NCBI GenBank assembly: GCA_001600095.1
Contig: BCIX01000004.1
Location: 1,740,586 to 1,804,585, forward strand
Length of the DNA: 64,000 bases
Origin: Bullera alba
Taxonomy: Eukaryota > Basidiomycota > Tremellomycetes > Tremellales > Bulleraceae
Direction of reading: 5' to 3'
In this document: piece after piece, positions 56,300-64,000 of the stretch
How positions within the stretch are numbered: position 1 is the first letter of the stretch
Layout: each line of letters opens with the position of its first letter
The notes under the pieces: model-generated
What the model was told of the DNA's origin: nothing
The model's database searches: none
The model's input: the letters and a program-made list of their open reading frames with translations, nothing else
Translations under genes and position numbers: made by a program

Positions 56300-57687
56300 C
56301 TAGCTGGACATCTCTACATCCTCGCCCGCAGCAGCACCGCCCGCCGGCGCACTCTCACTACCAGGCTGGGTCTGCTGAGCCTCGGCTCCCGCCTCATCGT
56401 CCTTCTTCGCCTCTTCCTCCTGTGGGCCGTCCTCAGGCTCGCCACGGCTTCTCCTCCAAGCTCGTAATAGCCCATCCACATTGTCGTTCTCCCACACCCT
56501 GAAGTTTCCCCTCTTAGCAGCTCCCGAGATCGAGAGATTCTCGACCTCGTCAGAGGGAGGACCGATGATGGCTATCGAGGTGTTCTCGACTTTGAGGTGT
56601 TTGTCTTGTTGGAGTGTGTCGTGCAGGGCCGACAGTCCATGGTTGATAAGCTCGGGAAGGGTGGCTAAATGACATGAGTACAATTTCTCGAGAATCGAAG
56701 TGATTGTGGCTGAACTCACCAGACTCGAAAGACTCAAAGTTCTTCTCCAGATAGGTCTTTGCACTCTGACTCCTGGCGCCAATGGAATGGGCATAGTACT
56801 CGAAAGCAGTGCCCGAAGGCGAGAACTCGAACAAGTGAGGGCCGGTCTCCTAGATACACCGCATCAGCGGTAGATCACATACGCAGGTACCCTACGGAGA
56901 GTCGTCATCACTTACATCTCTGCCTATGACCAAGAATCCCACTCCGTATGGCCTCCTTCCGTATTGCTGAGTGTTGTTTTGTGCACCTGAACAAGAGACT
57001 ATGAGTCACATGCATGGACTAGATGGCGGTACTCACGGTCTGCGATACCCTGAACGGCTCGGCCGACTGGGATGGGCCTGCCATATAGCATTTTCGACTG
57101 CATTGCCTGTTGTCGCATGAAGTTACTGCAATCGATCAGCTAGACTCTGGAGGACGCAGAATTGGAAGCTGAAGATAGCCGACGACAGATGCCAAGGACA
57201 GGAAGTGACAAGCTGGACCATTGCTCACCTCAAAACTCGGGCATCCGACGTCAAACCAGCAATAGCAACACCAACGTGATCATCGATTCTGATTAGCTTC
57301 TTCTGGTACGTTGCGAGTTCTCCAGTTGATCGCTAAGCAAAGTGTCAGCCAGTTCAATAGATTGATACCGGTAGATGGTCAAGATATAAGGCGAAGCGAC
57401 CCACCTTCAAGGTGAGCAGAACGGCGTGTGTTGCCGAACGCAATCCGATGGCAGCTGATCCTTGCTTGACGGCTTCCAGGGCATACTCGACTTGGTGGAG
57501 CTTTCCCTGGGGAGACTGATAGATAGATAGGTGTCAGCTCACATCACCCAGGGGATTGCAGCTGCACAATGCCCTGCCGTTGGGACTCACAAAGGTGGTG
57601 TTGTCCGAATCGTAAGAGTTACGGAACTGCGATGTGTGAGCGATGGCTTTCGGTAACCCATACGAGAAGGAAGAAGCCACTGACCAT
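56300..57687 (-). CDS. PRE5: 20S proteasome alpha subunit PRE5/PSMA1
   Basis: About eight exons on the minus strand. The first coding exon is just the start codon (57687-57685, ATG then GTCAGT); the second (57626-57591) reads [12 protein letters not shown] and the third starts at 57515 with [21 protein letters not shown]. Later blocks are [58 protein letters not shown] and [14 protein letters not shown], all diagnostic for this alpha subunit (human PSMA1, yeast Pre5). It forms part of the outer ring of the 20S core that gates substrate entry. The C-terminal tail is long, acidic and rich in Ala, Pro and Glu (ending EDVEMSS), as in other family members. Confidence 0.93.
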
Positions 57688-58003
57688 GATAACCTATGAC
57701 TGATGTTCCTGTATTCTATCTAGCTGCTGAATATAAGATGGATACGAGGACAGACGTCGAAGTGATGTCGATGAGCTTCGAGGACGCTTGCGCTCGAGTT
57801 GCTCAACGCGCAAGCTCCCCCTCGTAATCCGGGGTCTCCATAAAGCATTACAACGGGGATTATTTCTAATTACATTTTATTTTCAATTTAATCCGAGAAC
57901 CGGCAATGTCCCAGGCACGGAGGCCAGCAAGATTTCTGTTTTGACAGCATCACTAGAAGCCACCATCTTGCTTGAGAGGTAGTGACAACGACACACAACG
58001 ATC
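57688..58003. promoter_or_regulatory. Divergent promoter of PRE5 and NIP7
   Basis: This has an AT-rich core (TTATTTTCAATTTAATCC at about 57880) between two divergent housekeeping genes. No proteasome-type element (GGTGGCAAA) is seen in either orientation. Confidence 0.4.
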
Positions 58004-58789
58004 ATGAGGCCCTTGACAGAAGACGAGACAAAGTCGGTGTTTGAGAGTGAGTGAGCTGGCTCGTTTACGGAGAATATACTGATCGCTCTCGACCAGAACT
58101 CGCAAACTATATTGGCAAAAACCTGGTCCACCTGATAGACCGAGATGAGGATGATGCCTACTGCTTCAGATTACACAAAGACAGGTCAGCTAGGAGCTGC
58201 ATAAGTTCTGTTCTGAGCTGATATGCTATGTGCGTAGGGTGTACTACCTTCCCCTACCGATGCTGCATCTCGCCACGTCGATAGCGAGGCCCAATCTCGT
58301 CTCTATCGGAACGTGTTTTGGCAAGTTCAGCAAGTCGGGCAAGTTCAAGCTCGGAGTGACGGCTTTGGACTATCTGGCAAAATATGCAAAGTACAAGGTG
58401 AGCTATGTTCGCCATGCCAATGGTCCCATTGGTCCACTAGCTCTTCGCACAATCGCTGAATGCTTCATTTTAGGTCTGGATCAAGCCCTCCGGGGAGCTG
58501 CCGTTCCTGTACGGCAACCACGTCGTCAAAGCGCATCTTGGGAGGATAACGGAGGACACACCTGAGCATCAGGGTGTGGTGGTGTACAACATGGCGGATG
58601 TGCCTCTGGTGAGCTGGCCGTGGCGGCGTTGCTCTCAGTTCGGGATATGAAGCTGACTTTCCTCTCCAGGGCTTCGGAGTCACCGCTAGATCGACATTAG
58701 ACACACGGAAGCTAGATCCAACGGGAATCATCGTGTTCCACCAGGCGGACGTAGGAGAGTTCCTCCGAGACGAGGACACGATGTTCTAG
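58004..58789 (+). CDS. NIP7: 60S ribosome biogenesis factor NIP7
   Basis: Five exons (58004-58046, 58097-58184, 58238-58397, 58474-58608, 58670-58789) give 181 residues, the family's normal length. It starts [17 protein letters not shown]. It carries [24 protein letters not shown] and [15 protein letters not shown], then a PUA domain ([44 protein letters not shown]). NIP7 binds pre-rRNA through the PUA domain and is needed for 27S processing and 60S assembly in the nucleolus. The frame and length match very well. Confidence 0.96.
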
Positions 58790-59335
58790 GCGTCCTCGGC
58801 GAGGCGCTCTGGTTGCTCCGTATAGACAATATACCCCTTTACTCTATTCCGCATTTGTATGTATCATCTAGACCAGTCACCCAGCTCTCCGAACCTCAGG
58901 CCTCACGGCCATCTCAACGGCGCTCCTACTTCGCCTCCTCTTCTCTGCAGACTCTTCTAACGCCTGCCTCCACCGGGCATGGCCGGGTGGAGGTCGAGGT
59001 CGATCAACTCGTATATACAGAATTCATTAGTCGACCCAGGGCATATACTTTCAAGTAGTGGCTGTTGTAATCAGGGTTCGCCATTCCTACAAAGAATTAG
59101 AAATATTTCTAAGAGCCCGTGCGGAATCAAAAAGTGAAGCCCAAAAGTAACGAGGGGGTGGCTAAGTCCTAGCCGGCGCGCGGGGCGCGCCGGTTCACTT
59201 ATATTCTATTTCCGAGATTTCATAAGCACCCTCGAGCGATGTCTCGAGTCGTGATCATCTAGTCAGACTTCCACTTCACCACCCACTTGCGACGTATTGC
59301 CATCTCTCCACCACCGCGTCGTTGGCTCTATCACG
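58790..59335. other. Intergenic region upstream of BNA1
   Basis: This is the promoter of BNA1 and 3' end of NIP7. It contains the GC-rich inverted repeat at 59173-59193. An 81-codon frame at 58813-59058 shows no family likeness. Confidence 0.45.
59173..59193. repeat. Perfect GC-rich inverted repeat (9-base arms, 3-base loop)
   Basis: CCGGCGCGC, then GGG, then GCGCGCCGG. The arms pair perfectly with nine G-C pairs. It lies 143 bases upstream of the BNA1 start codon. It could be a cruciform or hairpin in the promoter, a protein-binding palindrome, or chance; the AT-richer surroundings make it stand out. Confidence 0.6.
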
Positions 59336-60248
59336 ATGCTACCCCCAGCTATCAACTTTCCCAAATGGATCGAGGAGAATCTGCACCTGCTGAAACCTCC
59401 AGTAGGTGAGTCGAGGCTTATCGGGCCCGATGACAACCACCCTCTGTCCTCCCTGGCTCACTATACACCACGAGCTGGCTTGGCGCGATCAAAAGCTGAG
59501 GATGAGGATGGGAGCTGACATGTGTAGGCAACAAATGCATGTATAAAGGCGAAAACTTCCTGGTGATGATCGTCGGGGGACCGAACACGAGAGTCGATTT
59601 CCATATCAACACCACGGAGGAGTGGTTCTACCAGTACAAAGGCTCAATGGTGTTGAAAGTGATAGACGAAGGGCGGATGCGGGATATCATCATCGACGAG
59701 GGTGACATGTTCCTGCTGCCGGGTGAGTGAGATCAGGGGAACGGAGAATGGAGCCTGCAGTCCGGTCCAGCCAAAGGGCGATGTTGCGGCGAGCCTTCCA
59801 AGCGGGAACTCATTTGGAACTCCTGTGTGGAGAGCTGGGCCGACATTGAAGGAGAGGAGTACACAGCAATGCAGGATAAGACAGACGTGACTGGAAGCGA
59901 TGCTGACTGCTACCCCCCTCAGCCAACACGCCACACTCGCCGCGAAGGGTCAAGGACACAATAGGCCTTGTCATGGAGATGGTCAGGCCTGGAGATGCTA
60001 TCGGTGAGTATCACCGCTCGACCCCGTCGAGCTCCGCTAACCCGCCTTTAGACAAGATGAAGTGGTTCTGTCCGAACCCCGTGCACCCACCCGACCACCT
60101 TGTCCTCATCAAAGAAGTCACCTTTCACTGCTCCGACCTGGACACGCAGCTCAAGCCAGTCATAAATGAATGGATGGAGGATGAGCAAGGGCGTAAATGC
60201 CCAGAATGCGGGGAAATCGCTCCGCCAAAGCCCGAAGCGGCCATGTGA
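59336..60248 (+). CDS. BNA1: 3-hydroxyanthranilate 3,4-dioxygenase (BNA1/HAAO)
   Basis: Four exons (59336-59405, 59528-59722, 59923-60003, 60052-60248) give 180 residues, as in yeast (177). The cupin metal ligands are in place: [14 protein letters not shown] gives the His and Glu, and NTPHSPRR gives the second His. The C-terminus has the two Cys pairs ([14 protein letters not shown] and KCPECG) found in fungal and bacterial forms, which bind a second iron. The enzyme opens the ring of 3-hydroxyanthranilate in the kynurenine route from tryptophan to quinolinate and NAD. The protein is cytosolic; no targeting signal is seen. Confidence 0.95.
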
Positions 60249-60770
60249 GGTGTGTTGCAGGTTGCAGGAGAGCGCGTCCGATCGCAGGGCGGAGCGCAGT
60301 GTCCTTGATCAGCTTGCCGAGAGAGGGTGCAGTACAGCCCAGCGGAGCAGATGTTCAAGGAGGATCTGCCCTATCGGTTCTCGAGGACCCGTCTTGGAGG
60401 ATGCTTCTGATGAAGTCAGTTCAGTTTGTATCAGCCATCAGTCTAGTCATTGTCGTAGTGTCAAATGCCACAAGCTCATCCAGGTACCCTTGCGATGGAG
60501 CATCTTCAATGTTATCGACTCGCTTCATCCCTCGCTCATGCCACAATTACCTCTGGCGTCTATCCGGATTCATTGCTCTCGTCTTTCCAATATCCGCAAT
60601 AGCTGACCCGAAGCAAGAAACTCAGCAGAACACCCTTGACCAATCTTCATCCATGCGAGTCATAAACATCAATACGATCAACAAGCGGTGCCCATCACCC
60701 AAAGTGGTGTAATGACACTGTCACTTTTTCCTCTATTCCACGAATCCGAGTTGTTCTTCCCCTGTGCCGG
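60249..60770. other. Convergent intergenic region between BNA1 and SEC27
   Basis: This is the 3' region of both genes. Open frames around 60197-60712 lack family likeness, and no structured element is visible. Confidence 0.45.
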
Positions 60771-63700
60771 CTACTTCTTCTTGTTGCCCTTCTTCTTCCC
60801 GCCCGTCGCCGCGGCTTCCTCACCTATGTCAGCGTCAGCAATCACATCTCTGCATCACCCATTCCTCACTCACTTTTGCCATTGCTCACCGCCAGATCCT
60901 TCACCTTGTCCGCTAGCTCCTCCACGGGCTCTTTGATCTTTTCCTCGACGACATGGCTGATCTTGTCTTTGAGACTCGACTTCCCCTCAGACTTTGAGTC
61001 CTGATCGTCAACCGACGGCTTTTCAGGCTCGGCTGACCCCTCTGCATCCTCCTTCTCGACCATGATCCCACTTCCCTCTCCATCAGGCACGCCGGCATCC
61101 TCCTCCCCCGTGGCAGCGACGGGGCTCTCGCCCTCAGCTCCCAGTTCTCCAAAGAGATCCCGGTCTTCGGTCGAAGTACCAATAGTCTCTGCCAGCTTGC
61201 CCTTTCCACCGCTCTCCAGCTCGCCCTTCCACTTGGTCACCACCTCGGGGATCAGGTCCGGCTTGTAACTCCTCGCAAAGAGCGCGGCTTCGGGTAATCG
61301 CCCAGTCTGGCTGAGGAGCGAAATGCACGATGCACTGTCCCCAAGTTGGAGGAACGCCGCAAAGGCGATATTGTTGCTGCCCTTCTCTTGGGCCAATTTC
61401 GCCAATCGCTCCAAGCCCGATCGATCGGACAGAGAGGTGAAGAGGAGTAATAGCGCGGGCAGGTCGTTGGCCTTTTCAAACGCCTCTTTGGCGAGATCCA
61501 TCTGCCAAGCCTCGAGCGCCTTGTCGCCCACCAACTTCCATTTCTGCTGGGAACCAGCTTCGGGCGATGCTCGAACGAGATCCAGAGCCGTCTCCAGGTC
61601 GTTGAGCGCAATGGCCAGCTCGAATCGGTGATCGGGGTCAGTCGACACCGACAATGCGAGTTCGCGAAGGTCTACCCGTGGTCAATACCGAGTGCCATCC
61701 ATCCTGGAGCTGAGATGGACTCACCCTGAGCTTCGAGGAACCTGGCGATTCGGTTCCTCTGATCCGATGGGATCTTTGGCAACATTGCCTCGGCCTCTTC
61801 CAGATCGCCTCTCAGAATCGCAGTCTGGTACTCCACTACGGTCAGGGACAGAGCGTAGCTCGAGATGTTCATGTCCTTGTCCGCGACGTATATCCTGTTG
61901 TGAGCTGGCAGGTATCCCAGGAGGTAGATTCCGCTACGAGAGCGTCAGCCTCGCTTGCTCACACGGCCTGGCCTTGCTGTCACTCACGAGTCAAAGTGGT
62001 TCAAGACGTGCGATTGGTCGCCGACGAGGTAGCTTAGCCGGTTGGTCGAGTTGGTGTAGATGAAGCAATCACCGACCCATTTGCTCGTTTTGACGCTGAG
62101 CGATCAATGTCAGTATCGTCCTATCATTTGACATCGTATGGACTTACTTCTCGGAGACCTCGGCAATCAGCTCGAAAGCCTCCTCGACACCCTCGTCGCC
62201 GATGAGATCGCCCGCATCGACTCTACTGCTCCACGCCTCCCGGTCAAACTTCAAGACGTAGAAACCGTCTTCAGAGGTGATGGCGACGAGTTCACCTGAT
62301 GTCGACCAAGACACACTCGTCGCGTCGACCTCTATCCGCCTGACAATCTGTCCAGACTCCCAATCCCAGAACATCACAAAGCCATTCCCTCGAGCTGACA
62401 ACAGAGGTCCTCCGTGCAGTCCCTCGATGGTGAAAGCTCCAGACTGCTTGATCAGGCCTGTGCGCTCTTTGAAGCTTCGGAAGACTTTGATCTTCGACTT
62501 GCCCTCTTGCACAGCGTAGGTGTTCGAGTCGCTGGCCCAGGCGAACGATGTTCCAGAGCCGAAAGCCTTGTTTCTCCACGCAAGCGCGGTGTAGATGATG
62601 TACTCTCCGTCTCCGCAAACAGTCACGAATCTGGTAGACGATCAGCATGGGCGCTAGTATATGCACTGCAGTACTCACCGGCCATTGGGTGAATGTTGCA
62701 GGCTCTGAGGGTAGACTTCTGTTGTGCCGAGATCCCGGAGCGACACTTGTAGACGCTGGCCATCCTCAACAGCTTCGCCATCACTGCCCACGTTCGATAC
62801 GTTTGCCGTGAGGATCTCGGTATTCCTGGCGTACACGATCTTTCCGGCAGTGTCCATCGATACGGATGGCTCATCCCGACCGAGCTAAGAGGTGTCAGCT
62901 GTTATGCATGGAACACTTAGCTGAACTTGTCTTACCTTGACGACCACAGCACCTTCGTCGAAACCGACCGCGACGTCGTTTCCGCTCTTCTTGTACGCAA
63001 CACACCAAGCCCGCTCGAGACCATAGCTCAATGTGTTTTCCAGTCGATATGTCGACGAGTGCCAGATTTTAATGGTACCGTCTTCTGATCCGGACAGAAT
63101 GATGGGGAGCGAAGGGTGGAATATGGCGAACGAGACGTTGGCAGTGTGCGACTCCAGCGTCTGCACACAAGACTTGGCATGGTAGTCCCAGATCTTGACC
63201 AGTCTGCGCATGTCAGATCAGTATACGGTTACGGCTTGGGCCGTGTTTAAGGCATTGCTCACCTGTCATCACCCGTGGTCACCAAGTAAGGCTTGTCTCC
63301 TCCATGGTAGTAATCGACGTAGTTGACACCCTTCTCATGCGCCTCGAGACTGAAGTTCGGGACCGCATTGCCAAGAGACCATACTTTGACGGTATGATCC
63401 AAACAGGCTGACGCGAATGTTTGCGGGTCTTTCGGGTTGATTGCCAAAGCCATGATGTAGTGTGTGTGTCCTTCAAAGATCTAATGGCGATGTCAGCTTT
63501 GCCGTCACGGAGGATATCTAGCATGCCATGCGTAGGAGCTCACCTGGACACATCTCCATCCCTTCTCCCAATCCCAGCACTTGATGGTCATGTCGTCACT
63601 ACCCGTCAAGACGAGACTGAGCGTAGGGTGGACTGTCAGACATCGGATGTAATCTGGGTGCGCCTCGAACGAGGTGATCTTCTCTCCCGTCGAGATGTTG

Positions 63701-64000
63701 TAGACTCGGAGTTGAAAGTCGTCAGAGCCGGAGACGAACTGGGGACGAGGTCAGCAAAACGCCGAGGTGTGGGGAGCTAGCACAGTCTCAAGGACAGAGA
63801 AGTCTCCGGTCGCATGTGCTCGGAGACTCGACCCGCACTCACCCAGTTCTTCCTCGCGATATACCTGACGCATCGCACCGGGACGTCTGTCACCTCGAAC
63901 GTCTTGAGATCCGTCTGCGTCTCATAGTTCCAGATTTTCACTTGTCCATTGCTAAACACTGCTATCAGCGCTTGCCCATGCCTTCCCCGGTCAGGCTCGA
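60771..64000 (-). CDS. SEC27: COPI coatomer beta-prime subunit SEC27, N-terminus off the right edge
   Basis: A multi-exon minus-strand gene continues past 64000; the visible part begins within the first WD blade ([14 protein letters not shown]). The blades are clear: [84 protein letters not shown]. They are followed by the conserved [37 protein letters not shown] and [21 protein letters not shown] blocks, then helical repeats ([41 protein letters not shown]). SEC27 is the subunit that binds dilysine cargo tails in COPI vesicles moving from Golgi to ER. The C-terminus is acidic, then ends KKKGNKKK, longer and more basic than in yeast. The last exon is 60823-60771. Confidence 0.95.

Noticed and set aside
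58813..59058. An 81-codon frame between NIP7 and BNA1
   Set aside because: It has no family likeness and overlaps expected untranslated sequence.
60166..60712. Two overlapping + strand frames of 146 and 171 codons after BNA1
   Set aside because: They run through the 3' region between two convergent genes and resemble nothing.
1..64000. tRNA, rRNA, CRISPR arrays and transposons
   Set aside because: I looked for T-loop-like GGTTCGAATCC stretches, regularly spaced direct repeats, and long terminal or inverted repeats with reverse transcriptase or transposase frames, and saw none. This was by eye, so a diverged element could be missed.

Overview
This window is nuclear DNA from a fungus, most likely a basidiomycete yeast of the Tremellomycetes (the Cryptococcus/Saitozyma/Tremella side). 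The main evidence is gene structure. Almost every gene is cut by short introns of about 45-70 bases with GTGAGT-type donors, a CTGAC branch sequence and a TAG or CAG acceptor. Genes are packed on both strands, base composition is moderately GC-rich, and the proteins are clearly fungal. I placed exon junctions by hand from these signals and reading-frame continuity; summed exon lengths divide by three wherever I quote a full list. I saw no tRNA, rRNA, CRISPR array or intact transposon. The tandem family described below and two disabled reading frames are the unusual parts.

Layout. 1-10.6 kb: the start of a Ser/Pro-rich protein running off the left edge, an AGC kinase of the NRC2/FPK1 flippase-kinase type, dolichol kinase (SEC59) and a small GFA/CENP-V-fold enzyme. 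11.3-20.3 kb: an intact rhomboid protease gene, an MFS sugar transporter, a zinc-less MDR oxidoreductase, then a second, apparently disabled rhomboid copy. 20.5-31.9 kb: nucleolar ENP2/NOL10, a secreted acidic Ser/Thr-rich protein, an FAD oxidase of the berberine-bridge type with a C-terminal membrane anchor, a membrane-anchored beta-propeller protein, an Rdx/SelW-like protein and a BTB-like protein.

32.2-46.2 kb is rich in mitochondrial functions: RidA, ALG13 (ER, not mitochondrial), COQ3, a twin-CX9C MIX17/CHCHD2 protein, a giant PPR protein and YME2. 46.7-54.8 kb holds a class 3 lipase surrounded by small proteins of no family I recognise: three tandem paralogues on the + strand plus a probable distant fourth member, sharing an intron position and a promoter motif. 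55.3-64 kb: a small single-span coiled-coil protein, proteasome alpha subunit PRE5, ribosome factor NIP7, 3-hydroxyanthranilate dioxygenase BNA1, and the COPI beta-prime subunit SEC27 running off the right edge.

How they work together: most genes are independent housekeeping genes. SEC59 and ALG13 both serve the dolichol-linked N-glycan pathway. ENP2 and NIP7 both serve ribosome assembly. COQ3, MIX17, YME2 and the PPR protein all serve mitochondrial biogenesis. The best candidates for something undescribed are the small tandem family (46.7-54.8 kb) and the tandemly multiplied N-terminal exon of the PPR gene (41.7-42.2 kb).
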